Of a DNA stretch of 64,000 bases, positions 47,881 through 57,103 are shown piece by piece. The stretch lies in assembly GCA_016287245.1 (NCBI GenBank), contig JAEEWG010000005.1, forward strand, positions 62,001-126,000. The letters run 5' to 3'. Every line of letters begins with the position of its first letter. Within the stretch, counting starts at the first letter, position 1. The position numbers were made by a program, and so were the translations under genes. The notes below the pieces were generated by a model. It made no database searches and was not told where the DNA came from. It saw only the letters and a list, made by a program, of their open reading frames with translations. The stretch is from Clostridia bacterium (GTDB lineage: Bacteria; Bacillota; Clostridia; Saccharofermentanales; Saccharofermentanaceae).

Positions 47881-48165
47881 TTACTTCTTGTTGACCTTGT
47901 CCTTCAGACCCTTACCAGCCTTGAAAACAGGAGCCTTGGAAGCAGGAATGCTGATAACTTCCTTTGTGCTCGGGTTTCTGCCCTTGCGAGCTGCACGCTT
48001 CTTTGTCTCGAATGTACCGAAGCCAACGAGAACGACTTTCTCCGGCTTCTTAGCAGCGAGAGCGTCACCGATAGCATCGAGAGTAGCGTTGATAGCTGCC
48101 TCAGCCTGCTTCTTAGTCATGTTTGTCTTCTTTGCAACTGCATCAATAAGTTCTGATTTATTCAT
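47881..48165 (-). CDS. HU-family DNA-binding protein
   Basis: 94 aa, a canonical HU: NKSELIDAVAKKTNMTKKQAE at the N-terminus, VGFGTFETKKRAARKGRNP through the DNA-intercalating arm, and a lysine-rich end (FKAGKGLKDKVNKK). It packs and bends DNA. The ATG at 48165 lies 8 nt after GGAGG; the ATG two codons upstream is too near. A strong promoter and a terminator bracket it, consistent with an abundant single-gene transcript. Confidence 0.96.
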   Translation of the reverse strand: MNKSELIDAVAKKTNMTKKQAEAAINATLDAIGDALAAKKPEKVVLVGFGTFETKKRAARKGRNPSTKEVISIPASKAPVFKAGKGLKDKVNKK

Positions 48166-48200
48166 TTTCATTGCCTCCTTCAGGGCTTTATTTCAAAGTT

Positions 48201-48229
48201 ATTATGTACGTCAAATCGCCTATTGTCAA
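48201..48229 (-). promoter_or_regulatory. Promoter of the HU gene
   Basis: On the minus strand: TTGACA (48229-48224), 17-bp spacer, CATAAT (48206-48201). Confidence 0.85.
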
Positions 48230-48306
48230 GGGTTTTTTCCACTTTTTCATCAAAAATGGGAGAAAGCATATTATTTTATTTTGTCAAGACTGTTTTCTAT
48301 TTTTCT

Positions 48307-49644
48307 TTACAATTCCATGTCTTCGAAAGCCTTTAAACCTTTAACCGGTTCAGATCGATTATCACCGTGCTTAACGAACAGCATCGTGACAAAACTCAAA
48401 AACGCAAATAATGCCGCGTACGGGAAGAGGATCTTATAGCTGATATGCTTAAGCAAAGTGCCGGCAAGTACTGGAGTTACAACCTGTGCGCTCATAGAAG
48501 CAGTGTAGTAATACCCGGTGAATTTGCCCGTATCCGCACCGCTGCACATCTCCACACACATCGGAAGAGAATTGACGTTAATTAAAGCCCAGGAGGCACC
48601 TACGATGAAAAAGTCAATATACATCGTAAACAGAGCGCTTTCGTGTCCTCCGGTGGTGACGAAAAAGGCGACAACGAAGCATAGGCTGAAGGTAAGTGTT
48701 CCGATAAGGATCGTCTTCTTTCTTCCGATCTTCGAGGCGATGATGCCGGCCGGGATAAAGAAGATGATCGCGCCGACGTTCGTGACCAGAAAACAGGTCG
48801 ATGCAAAGCCCAGATTCTTATTCATCAGATTCGCGCAATAGGTCGTAAACCAGGTGGTCAGGGCGTTATAGGCGAAGTACCAGAGAGCGACAGAGGAAAG
48901 AAGGAAGAGCATGGATGCACGAACGGCCTTCGGAAGGCGGGCTTTATTACCTTCGCCCTTTTCCGTAAGATCCCATTCCGGATGCTCCTTTTCGATGAGC
49001 TCATTCTCCTTCGACCATTTCGGTTCTTTTACCGTAAGAAGCATGATGCCGATGGCTAGGAACATCAAAGCCGAGATAAAGATGAAAAGAGGCTGGTAAT
49101 TGACGTGGGAAAGATCTTTGGTCTTGCTTTCCGGATACATAAGTGCCGAGAAGATCAGGTAGATGATGCCGCCGAGGGCGCCCATCAGGTTGATGATCGC
49201 ATTTCCCTGTGATCTTAAGGGCTTCGGTGTGATATCTGGCATGAGTGCGACCGACGGGGAGCGGAAGACAGACATGGCGATGAGGAGAAGTCCCAGTGCG
49301 ATGGTAAAGGAAACGAATTTAAAGTCACTGGCTGATCTGGCATAGCTGTTATCGAGGATAGGCAGAATATTTGTAAGAATTATGGCCACTCCGGTGCCGA
49401 AAAGGATATACGGCATTCTTTTGCCGATCCGTGTCCCGGTCCTGTCGGAAAGCTTTCCGAAGAAGGGGAGAAGAAACAGTGCAAGGATATTGTCTGAAGC
49501 CATAATGGCACCGGTGATGCTCTCGTTCAGGTTGAACGTGTTACTAAGGATAAGGGGCAGGACATTGTCGTACATCTGCCAGAAAGCGGTAATGGCGAGA
49601 AACGCCAGACCCGAAAGAAAAGTGCGTTTATAATTGAGCCTCAT
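48307..49644 (-). CDS. MFS transporter, SLC45/sugar-like
   Basis: 445 aa with 12 predicted membrane segments. The loop after TM2 reads FGKLSDRTGTRIGKRMPYI, close to the motif of SLC45-like and glycoside-type sugar transporters; the N-terminus (TFLSGLAFLAITAFWQMYDNVLPLIL) is typical of the same group. Substrate unknown, a sugar being the best guess. GGGAGG before the ATG. The long central loop (about 200-230) is highly charged. No sugar-metabolism gene adjoins it. Confidence 0.85.
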   Translation of the reverse strand: MRLNYKRTFLSGLAFLAITAFWQMYDNVLPLILSNTFNLNESITGAIMASDNILALFLLPFFGKLSDRTGTRIGKRMPYILFGTGVAIILTNILPILDNSYARSASDFKFVSFTIALGLLLIAMSVFRSPSVALMPDITPKPLRSQGNAIINLMGALGGIIYLIFSALMYPESKTKDLSHVNYQPLFIFISALMFLAIGIMLLTVKEPKWSKENELIEKEHPEWDLTEKGEGNKARLPKAVRASMLFLLSSVALWYFAYNALTTWFTTYCANLMNKNLGFASTCFLVTNVGAIIFFIPAGIIASKIGRKKTILIGTLTFSLCFVVAFFVTTGGHESALFTMYIDFFIVGASWALINVNSLPMCVEMCSGADTGKFTGYYYTASMSAQVVTPVLAGTLLKHISYKILFPYAALFAFLSFVTMLFVKHGDNRSEPVKGLKAFEDMEL

Positions 49645-49782
49645 GATTTCCTCCCCTAAGATAGATCATACTATCACTATAACATGAAACAATACTCAAA
49701 AAAACGAAATTGCATTCTTGGGCAACTCGTGATAAGGTTACATATGTATTTAAATATTTGTATTTTTCAGGAGGAAAAAGAA

Positions 49783-49986
49783 ATGGCTATTTCAAAAGAT
49801 ATGATCATTGCAGAAGTTCTCAACGAGCATCAGGAGCTGGTTCCGGTATTCATGAACAGCGGCCTTCACTGCCTCGGCTGCGCGATGGCTCACGGTGAGT
49901 CCATCGAGGAAGCCTGCGCTGTACACGGTCTGGACTGTGACGCTCTGGTAACGGCACTCAACACTGCTCTCGGTGAGAATGCCTGA
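49783..49986 (+). CDS. DUF1858 protein
   Basis: 67 aa. The conserved stretch GLHCLGCAMAHGESIEEAC with two cysteines in CxxC spacing is diagnostic of DUF1858, found alone or fused to hybrid-cluster and other redox proteins. Function unknown; a metal or redox role is inferred. AGGAGG lies 8-9 nt before the ATG at 49783. Its terminator at 50019 also separates it from the convergent secreted-protein gene. Confidence 0.88.
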   Translation: MAISKDMIIAEVLNEHQELVPVFMNSGLHCLGCAMAHGESIEEACAVHGLDCDALVTALNTALGENA

Positions 49987-50018
49987 TCCCTGATCTTTAT
50001 TTCAAAGCAAAAAGAAAA

Positions 50019-50055
50019 GAGGGTGTCTCAAAACAATGAGGCACCCTCATTTTAT
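50019..50055. terminator. Bidirectional terminator between convergent genes
   Basis: GAGGGTGTCTC (50019-50029) pairs with GAGGCACCCTC (50038-50048), one G-U pair, followed by ATTTTAT; A-rich sequence precedes the left arm. Confidence 0.8.
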
Positions 50056-50076
50056 CGTATTGTCCGAGTCGGAGGG

Positions 50077-52623
50077 TCATTGTTTCGGACGTCCGTACGT
50101 GTAAGTTCCGGCGAGGCCTGCGACCATCTTGCCGTTACTGTCCTTATAGTAGGCGAATACCCAGTAGAAGTTATAATCTGTCGAGATCGCCTTCGTATCT
50201 TTATACTGCGTGCCGCCTGAAGTCATACCGATATAACCGTATTCGCCGGAAGCACCGCGCTTTCCGTAGATCAGATAGCCTTCCGCACCTTCGACTGCTG
50301 TCCAGGTGAGAGAAACGGCTCCCGTGAGGGAAGATGCTTTCAGATCTTTTACGGCCGGAAGCGGACTTGCTTTCGCATAGACATACTTGGCGCAGACGCC
50401 GGGGTTCATCTTGCCGGTGCTGTCCGTGATGTACGGGAAGACCCAGTAGAAGTTCCAGTCGGAACCGAATGCCTTGGTATCGGTAAAGGTCGTGCCCTGT
50501 TTCGTCATGCCGATATAGCCGTATTTACCATCAGAACCATGGATGCCGTAGATAAGATATCCGTCGACACCATCCGTCTCGTTCCAGGTAAGCTTCACAC
50601 GGTTCTTGCCATCTCCCGATGCCTTAAGACCTAAGGTCTCCGGGGCAGAGGCAAGCATGATTTTCTCTAAAACGACATGTACATGTCCATCCGGGAAAGC
50701 TTCGATGCTCTCGACACTGCCGCCCTGAATACTGATGCTGAGGTCTTTGGAGAAGACGTATCCATCCTTCGGAGTCATGTCAAATTCGGCACGGTAGTAC
50801 TTGCCGGGAAGGAAATCCGTCGGGACTACCTTTTCCGTACTGTTGGAGTCCTCAAACCAGTATCTGTGGCTGACTGTATATTTCGCGCCGCGCTCCGGAG
50901 TAATACCGGCAAGGACAAATCCGGCATCATCGCCTTCTGTCAGGAGCGTCGTCTGCCCGAGCTCCGGTCGGAAAAGAGTAAGCTCAGCGTTTTTGATGAG
51001 CGTTCTTGAGTCTTTTTTAAAGATAGCATCTACGACCATATCATAGGTCCGATCCCACATGGTGAATGTCAGAGTGTCCTTGATATCCTCACCACCCTGT
51101 AAACCATCGCCGACTTGGCAGCTGTAAAGATAGAAGCCGTCATCCGGAATGACCGTCAGTTTGATCGTATCTCCGGGCATGGCCTTCATCTTGCTGGCGG
51201 TTACTATGCCGCCTCTGATCGGATTTCCATCTTCATCGGTGAGGGAAGTGCCGCTATCGTTTTGTGCCCAGTAGTTCACGATGATCGAACGCGGATCGTT
51301 CGGTCCGATCTCCTTATAGATCGCATGTACCTCGGTCTCGCTGTCGCCCATGGTGAACGAAAGAGGAGACTTTGTAAGATCAAGATCATACTCGGAAGAA
51401 CTGTCTTTGACGGTGATCCTCTGGATCATGCATGCGACTCCGGGGTAAACTTTCAGCGTAACGGTATCTCCTTCTTTCGCATATGATTTATCCGGCGTGC
51501 AGGTTCCATACTGATGGTCAGCGAGCTTCGTCATGTCCACGTTGTAAGTCGTGCACTTTGTAGTGATCTTGTGCTTCCCGTTTGTCGGGATCGTCGTGTT
51601 CTTGGTGCGGACATATGCTCTATTCATGTCATCGGTGAAGTATAGCTGCACCTCGGCACCGGAAATAGAGATCTTCGTGTCATTTGTAAATTTGTATCCG
51701 TTTTTCGGGTAGAGGGTGATATCGACAAAATACAGGTCGTTTTCGACAAATTCGATGGCTCCGACCCCGTAGTTTGGTGTGACATTTTCTGTCCCGCCGA
51801 TCTTCCATGTGGCTGCGGACAAGAAATACTCCTCGTTTTCTTCTATGGTAACATCCGCGATCGCACCGTATTCGTCGTAGTTTTCGGCCTTCCCGGTCTC
51901 AGGGAGGGTCAGCGCCAGAGATGCGCTAGGGATCTCTGTCCGGTTATCTACTTTAAAATACACGTCCACGACCATAGCAGAAGGGGAATCCCATACCTGG
52001 AACGTTCTTACATCCGATAAGTGGAAGTATGTCTGTCCGCCGTCGCCGACAGCAATGTCGGCCACATAGTAACCGGCATCCGGTTGAGTCCATACATAGA
52101 CATACTCTCCCGGCATGGCTGAAGTCCCGCAGGACAGAGTTGCCTGACCACCTTTAATGGTTTCCCCCTTGGAGTCGGTCAGGATATAGCCGTTGTCATC
52201 ATAGGCCGCATAGTTGATGTAAAGGATCCTCGGATCATTTGGGCCTCTTTGGCGCATTGTTACGATAAGTACGGTATCCGCCGCTCTTACGGTAAAAGAA
52301 GTGGCAGATAATGCCAGCTGCTGTTCGCCTTTTTTATCGGAGACACATAATCCATCGAGAATATATTGATCCCGATTTTCCAGATTCCTCATGTTAACCG
52401 TGTCTCCCTTTTTGGCAGAAGCCTTATCCAGAAACTGAAGGACTGCGTTCGTTTCCGTATAAGTGACCGTACTCTGCTCGGTGCCGTCCGAGTTTAAAAG
52501 CTTGAGCGTTACTGCCAGATCGATCTTACTGGCTGCATTTACGGTCTTGCCCTGCGAAAAGAACAGGATACCCGGAAGCATAAGAACAGAGAGAATAAAG
52601 CAAATAGCTCTTTTAAAATTCAT
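50077..52623 (-). CDS. Large secreted repeat protein with two C-terminal Fn3-like modules
   Basis: 848 aa. Signal peptide at residues 1-30 (FKRAICFILSVLMLPGILFF). Two long related blocks (about 115-340 and 395-625) each begin RGPNDPR or IGPNDPR, then run through GDTVTLKV/GDTIKLTV strands, AMPG, a hydrophobic MVVDV(A) strand and PKNGYKF/PKDGYVF; they resemble InlB-B/'bacterial repeat' beta modules. The last ~180 residues are two Fn3-like modules ending YTYGRPKQ, the same C-terminal pair as the proteins at 1808 and 21380. GGGAGG precedes the ATG at 52623. Surface display or matrix binding is inferred; no anchor motif is seen. Confidence 0.85.
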   Translation of the reverse strand: MNFKRAICFILSVLMLPGILFFSQGKTVNAASKIDLAVTLKLLNSDGTEQSTVTYTETNAVLQFLDKASAKKGDTVNMRNLENRDQYILDGLCVSDKKGEQQLALSATSFTVRAADTVLIVTMRQRGPNDPRILYINYAAYDDNGYILTDSKGETIKGGQATLSCGTSAMPGEYVYVWTQPDAGYYVADIAVGDGGQTYFHLSDVRTFQVWDSPSAMVVDVYFKVDNRTEIPSASLALTLPETGKAENYDEYGAIADVTIEENEEYFLSAATWKIGGTENVTPNYGVGAIEFVENDLYFVDITLYPKNGYKFTNDTKISISGAEVQLYFTDDMNRAYVRTKNTTIPTNGKHKITTKCTTYNVDMTKLADHQYGTCTPDKSYAKEGDTVTLKVYPGVACMIQRITVKDSSSEYDLDLTKSPLSFTMGDSETEVHAIYKEIGPNDPRSIIVNYWAQNDSGTSLTDEDGNPIRGGIVTASKMKAMPGDTIKLTVIPDDGFYLYSCQVGDGLQGGEDIKDTLTFTMWDRTYDMVVDAIFKKDSRTLIKNAELTLFRPELGQTTLLTEGDDAGFVLAGITPERGAKYTVSHRYWFEDSNSTEKVVPTDFLPGKYYRAEFDMTPKDGYVFSKDLSISIQGGSVESIEAFPDGHVHVVLEKIMLASAPETLGLKASGDGKNRVKLTWNETDGVDGYLIYGIHGSDGKYGYIGMTKQGTTFTDTKAFGSDWNFYWVFPYITDSTGKMNPGVCAKYVYAKASPLPAVKDLKASSLTGAVSLTWTAVEGAEGYLIYGKRGASGEYGYIGMTSGGTQYKDTKAISTDYNFYWVFAYYKDSNGKMVAGLAGTYTYGRPKQ

Positions 52624-52722
52624 AACCAACCTCCCACTACTTTTGCTAAAAAAGCAAATTCCTCCCTATTCTATATGATAGAGAGGAAATTATCAATTAT
52701 TTATGATAGAAGTAGTGGAATA

Positions 52723-54906
52723 TTACTCTTCTTCGTCCGGTTCTTCATTCATATCGAACTCGGAAGCTTTGAATACGATATGGAATTCGGATCCTTTTCC
52801 TTCTTCGCTTTCGACCCAGATCTTGCCGCCGTGCTTATCCATTACGCTCTTTACGATCGAAAGCCCGAGCCCCGAACCTGTCTTGTTGATGCCGGAGTTC
52901 TCGGCGCGGTAGAAGCGGTCGAATACATACGGGACTTCGTTTGCCGGGATACCGACGCCGTTGTCCTTGATCAGGACCTCGACGGCATTTCCGCCGAGCA
53001 TGGCGGGATCCTCGTACCTATGACAGGTGATATCGATCTGTCCGTCGTCGTGGGTATATTTCATGGCGTTGACGATGATGTTCTCAAAGACCCGCAGAAG
53101 CTTCTTCGGATCGCCCTCGATCAGAAGGTCATCATCTTCCGGAGCATGGAAACGGATGACCTTGTCCGTACCTTCACACTCCGCGTGATACAGCTGGTAA
53201 AGATCCTGTACCATTTCCTTGATGCTGATGGGCATCATCTCGAGCGTATCGTTTTCGGATTCCATACGTGTGAGCTGTACAAGGTCCGAGATCAGCTGCT
53301 CCATCTGCACGCTTCTCGTATGCATATTGGAAAGATACTGTACTTCCTGTTCACGGGAAAGCGGTTCTTTGGCATTTAACATCAGCTCGATGTAGCCGCG
53401 GATCGCGGTGATCGGTGTACGCAGGTCATGAGAAACATTTGACATGACTTTCTTTCTCGCTTCTTCGTTCTCGAGGAGACGCTCATGGTTCTTCAGAAGA
53501 TCCTGGTTGACGCGGGAGATGTACTTGGTCTTTTCTTCGACGGCACTGGCGAGGTTTCTGTTATTATCCTGAAGCTTGTCATAGGTCTGTACGTAATCCA
53601 TGACGAAGTAAAGTGTGAATCCTACCGCCAGGAACAGAAGAAGGAATGCATGAAGCGTGATATATACGAAATACTGCATTCGAAGGAATGTGGCGATGTG
53701 CATTGCGAACAACAGGATGACGGCACTTGTATAAAGGAGTTTGCCGTGATCGAAGATACGCGTCATGTAGAAGACACGGAAAATGCAGTAGAGGTTCGTG
53801 ATAAGGACCAGGACCATGTTCGCGACCACGGAGGAACGTAAATACAGAACGCTCGGGAAGCACCAGAAGGTGACCAGATAGAAGGCCGTCAGCATGGAAA
53901 TGAAGGAGAGCTCGAAGAAACGGAGCGTGTCGAAAAACTTGCTCGTGCCCTTCGGATAAAGCGAGAAGAAGAACAGGAATGTCCAGAAATTCGCCATGAT
54001 GAGAAGGGAGATCTTGATGAGCATATTCCAGTTTCCCGGCATGATGGTGACCATAGGGGAGAAGATCTCATAGAGAAGCTCGGACAGGAACATCAGCATG
54101 AAAAAGTAGAACTTGGACTTGCTGACGAAGGTTCTGGAGATGTACTGTCCGCCTATCGCAAAGAATACCCAGAAAGCACAGATAACGGTCAGGTACATGC
54201 GGACCGAATACTCGATGGTACCGATGGTCGTTGGCGAAGCGATGCAGGGACTGCAGAGGATGCCTCCGTACGGAGACGAGAAATTGGCGCAGTCGATCAC
54301 GATCTCGATCTTTCCTTCGGAAGGCTCCAGCTGGATGTCGGTACATACCTGCGCCGGCTCATATAGGGCTTTCGAACTGGAAACGATACCGTAGTGGCGG
54401 ACAGCCTTTCCATTGACCCAGATCGTCGCGGACTGCGCGATCTCGGGAATGTTTAACGTGACAAAGTCGACGGCCTGGTTCAATACCAGCTCGATCCTGT
54501 AGGTGCCTACTCCGAAAGCTTCCATCTGCGGCACTTCCTGCCCGAAAGAATAGAGTTCTGTCGCATCGCCCAAGTCCGTCCATCCGGAGGAAGAGATCTT
54601 CACGCCTTTATAGTAGGGATACTGCTCCTTGGCATTCTCTTCGCGGCTGTTGTGGATCATCTCAGGGGAAAGGAGCTGTCCGGGATAGAATTCCCAGCCC
54701 TTTTCCAAAGTGACCGGCATGCCTTTTGTCTCATTCCATGTGGTGAGGTTTACCGCACCGTAAATGGTATAGGAAAAATCGCTGCCCCGTCTCTGATTGA
54801 TCAAAAGAAAAGCCAGAGACGAAACAACGATTGCTGCGATCAGTATGATTACGGACACGCCTAATGGGAAAAGGCGCTTTTCTGAACTAGAAGATTCCGG
54901 CGACAT
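52723..54906 (-). CDS. Sensor histidine kinase with extracellular jelly-roll-like domain and 7-TM module
   Basis: 727 aa. After an N-terminal span (about 14-35) comes a ~200-residue outer domain with a galactose-binding-like stretch (TLNIPEIAQSATIWVNGK), then seven hydrophobic segments (about 235-440), the 7TMR-DISM arrangement. The kinase part has the phospho-acceptor His in NVSHDLRTPITAIRGY and HATPase boxes VFENIIVNAMKY, DNGVGIP and GSGLGLSIV. It should phosphorylate the response regulator encoded 27 bp upstream. An acidic tail (EEPDEEE) ends the protein. The signal may be a carbohydrate or wall fragment, by analogy only. Confidence 0.93.
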   Translation of the reverse strand: MSPESSSSEKRLFPLGVSVIILIAAIVVSSLAFLLINQRRGSDFSYTIYGAVNLTTWNETKGMPVTLEKGWEFYPGQLLSPEMIHNSREENAKEQYPYYKGVKISSSGWTDLGDATELYSFGQEVPQMEAFGVGTYRIELVLNQAVDFVTLNIPEIAQSATIWVNGKAVRHYGIVSSSKALYEPAQVCTDIQLEPSEGKIEIVIDCANFSSPYGGILCSPCIASPTTIGTIEYSVRMYLTVICAFWVFFAIGGQYISRTFVSKSKFYFFMLMFLSELLYEIFSPMVTIMPGNWNMLIKISLLIMANFWTFLFFFSLYPKGTSKFFDTLRFFELSFISMLTAFYLVTFWCFPSVLYLRSSVVANMVLVLITNLYCIFRVFYMTRIFDHGKLLYTSAVILLFAMHIATFLRMQYFVYITLHAFLLLFLAVGFTLYFVMDYVQTYDKLQDNNRNLASAVEEKTKYISRVNQDLLKNHERLLENEEARKKVMSNVSHDLRTPITAIRGYIELMLNAKEPLSREQEVQYLSNMHTRSVQMEQLISDLVQLTRMESENDTLEMMPISIKEMVQDLYQLYHAECEGTDKVIRFHAPEDDDLLIEGDPKKLLRVFENIIVNAMKYTHDDGQIDITCHRYEDPAMLGGNAVEVLIKDNGVGIPANEVPYVFDRFYRAENSGINKTGSGLGLSIVKSVMDKHGGKIWVESEEGKGSEFHIVFKASEFDMNEEPDEEE

Positions 54907-54933
54907 AATGATCCAACGCTTCCGAAAAAAGGA

Positions 54934-55641
54934 TTACTCGGCGCGCATGGTATTGCGGATCGGCGGGTAGGTGAAAGAATATCCGGAACCCCACTCGGTC
55001 TTAACGAACTGAACGGTCGGATCTGCTTTCTCCATCTTCTTACGCAGATAGCTGATGTTTACCATAACGAGATGGTTGTCGCAAAGACCGTCATCACCCC
55101 ATACATGGGAGTAGATGCGTGCGAACGGAACGATCACGTTCGGTGTCTCCGCCAGCAGACGGAGGATATCGAATTCGCGGTTTGTCAGATGAACCGGTAC
55201 ATCATTAAGGGTAACTTCACGGGTCTTGACGTTCATGGTCAGCGGCGGGAACTCCATAAGGAAGCCGTCACGGGTCATGTTGCGGCGGATATGCGCGGAG
55301 ATACGTGCAGAGAGCTCCGGAAGGTTATACGGCTTGGTCATGTAGTCATCACCGCCGGCCTTAAATCCGGTGATCTTGTCTTCCAGCTGATCCTTTGCCG
55401 ACAGGAAAATGATCGGGGCGTTGGAATAGACATGGATCTTCGACGGAAGATCATATGCATTTCCATCCGGAAGCATGATGTCCAGTACGATACAGTCATA
55501 GGAGTTTGTTTCTACCTTCTGAAGTGTCTGGGCGATATTCGTTGCAACACTTACGTCGTAGCCCTCGTTCGTCAGAAATGATCGGTTGATCTCGAGAATG
55601 TCAGTATCATCATCAACCAGCAGAATACGATGTTTGGCCAT
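54934..55641 (-). CDS. OmpR-family response regulator
   Basis: 235 aa. The receiver domain has LLVDDDTDILEINR (acidic pocket), the phospho-acceptor Asp in DCIVLDIMLPDG, and the Lys in DYMTKPYNLPEL. The C-terminal winged helix has LTNREFDILRLLAE and DNHLVMVNISYLRKKME. The ATG at 55641 is preferred; the ATG four codons upstream sits on AAGGA itself. Operon with the sensor kinase. A perfect TATAAT lies upstream on the minus strand, and a short stem-loop sits in the leader. Confidence 0.94.
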   Translation of the reverse strand: MAKHRILLVDDDTDILEINRSFLTNEGYDVSVATNIAQTLQKVETNSYDCIVLDIMLPDGNAYDLPSKIHVYSNAPIIFLSAKDQLEDKITGFKAGGDDYMTKPYNLPELSARISAHIRRNMTRDGFLMEFPPLTMNVKTREVTLNDVPVHLTNREFDILRLLAETPNVIVPFARIYSHVWGDDGLCDNHLVMVNISYLRKKMEKADPTVQFVKTEWGSGYSFTYPPIRNTMRAE

Positions 55642-55670
55642 TTTTTGCACCATCCTTTACAAATGTCAAT

Positions 55671-55687
55671 GTCCCGGTCTTCGGGAC
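55671..55687 (-). promoter_or_regulatory. Stem-loop in the leader of the two-component operon
   Basis: GTCCCG (55671-55676) pairs with CGGGAC (55682-55687) around five nt. It lies ~30 nt upstream of the response-regulator ATG and close to its ribosome site; nearby GACATT direct repeats could be a binding site for the regulator. Confidence 0.5.
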
Positions 55688-55855
55688 CCCCAAAATTTAC
55701 AACTACAAAAAAACTTGTGTCTTTGACATTATACAATTATCAAATGCAAAATTAAAGTGGAAAAGCGAAGAAAAGATGTAGTTTTTGTAAACGGATAGCA
55801 AAATGCTCTTTTGTGTGATATGATGAAAAGCGAACAAACGTTTATGAAAGGGGAA

Positions 55856-57103
55856 ATGGTACCGGTGGAGCGCAATATCCTGCATGTGGATCAGAACTGT
55901 TTCTTCGCTTCCGTCGAGATGAGAAGTCATCCCGAGTGGCGGAATATTCCTATGGCAGTCGGCGGAGACAGTAAAGAGCGGCACGGGATCATCCTGGCCA
56001 AGAATCCTCTGGCCCAGAAAGCCGGTGTCAAGACGGCCGAGGCGATCTGGCAGGCGAAGCAGAAATGCCCCGGACTTCTGGTCGTGCCTGCGCACTTCGA
56101 TCAGTACGTGTACTTTTCCGACAGAACGAGGGAACTTTTCCTGCAGTATACCGATAAAGTCGAGCCCTTCGGCCTTGATGAGTGCTGGCTCGATATCACG
56201 GGATCGACACTGGGGACGCCGAGGCAGATCGCTGACGAGATCAGGAAACGCGTAAAGGAAGAGCTCGGACTGAGCTGTTCTGTGGGTGTCAGCTTCAATA
56301 AATCCTTCGCCAAACTCGGGTCGGACTATAAGAAGCCGGACGCGACGACGGAGATCACGAAGGAGAATTTCCGGCAGATCGTCTGGCCGCTTCCGGTCAG
56401 TGATCTGCTTTACGTGGGACGGGCGACGAATGCGGCTTTTTCGAAGATGAATGTACGTACGATCGGAGATCTCGCGGCCCTTTCTCCGGATTTCGTTATT
56501 TCTGTTTTAGGGAAAAACGGGCATGCACTCTGGAGGAGTGCCAACGGCCTTGAAGACGATCCGGTCTCACCGGCGTCGTATACACGGCCGTTAAAATCGA
56601 TAGGGAACAGCACGACGACCCCGAGAGATATGTGTAACCGCCAGGATGTCTGGAAAGTGATCTGTACGCTTTCCGCCCAGGTCGCGGGAAGACTGCGGAA
56701 GCATCACTTCTATGCAGGTACGGTGACGATCTGGGTTCGAGATACGGACCTTCAGTCCTATGAGAAACAAAGAAGCCTGCCGAGAGAGACCAACGATGAA
56801 AAAGAGATCGCGAAACTGGCGATGGAGCTTTTCGATGAGAGCTATGACTGGCATGCTCCGCTACGAAGCTTCGGAGTCAGGACGACTCATCTGACTGATG
56901 AAGAGGATTATCACCAGATGACGATCTTCGAAAATGTCGAGAAGATCCAAAAAGACGATAAAGTGAATCAGACGATTGACGGACTTCGCGCCAGATACGG
57001 GTATAATATCGTTATGCGGGGTACGCAGATGGAGGGTAAGGACGACCTATGCCCCGGCGACCGGGAAGACCATCCGCACGGCGGGTTTAAGGAGGATCTG
57101 TGA
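55856..57103 (+). CDS. dinB: Y-family DNA polymerase (DinB/Pol IV-like)
   Basis: About 415 aa. NILHVDQNCFFASVE carries the first metal aspartate and steric-gate region; GLDECWLDITGS supplies the second catalytic pair (DE). The helix-hairpin-helix thumb and little-finger regions follow (NVRTIGDLAAL ... PLKSIGNSTTTPRD). Translesion synthesis across damaged DNA is the expected role. The start is uncertain: ATG 55856 is very near AAAGGGG, GTG 55865 is at 12 nt, and in-frame ATGs exist upstream. No LexA box was recognised. Stop overlaps the next GTG start (GTGA). Confidence 0.93.
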   Translation: MVPVERNILHVDQNCFFASVEMRSHPEWRNIPMAVGGDSKERHGIILAKNPLAQKAGVKTAEAIWQAKQKCPGLLVVPAHFDQYVYFSDRTRELFLQYTDKVEPFGLDECWLDITGSTLGTPRQIADEIRKRVKEELGLSCSVGVSFNKSFAKLGSDYKKPDATTEITKENFRQIVWPLPVSDLLYVGRATNAAFSKMNVRTIGDLAALSPDFVISVLGKNGHALWRSANGLEDDPVSPASYTRPLKSIGNSTTTPRDMCNRQDVWKVICTLSAQVAGRLRKHHFYAGTVTIWVRDTDLQSYEKQRSLPRETNDEKEIAKLAMELFDESYDWHAPLRSFGVRTTHLTDEEDYHQMTIFENVEKIQKDDKVNQTIDGLRARYGYNIVMRGTQMEGKDDLCPGDREDHPHGGFKEDL

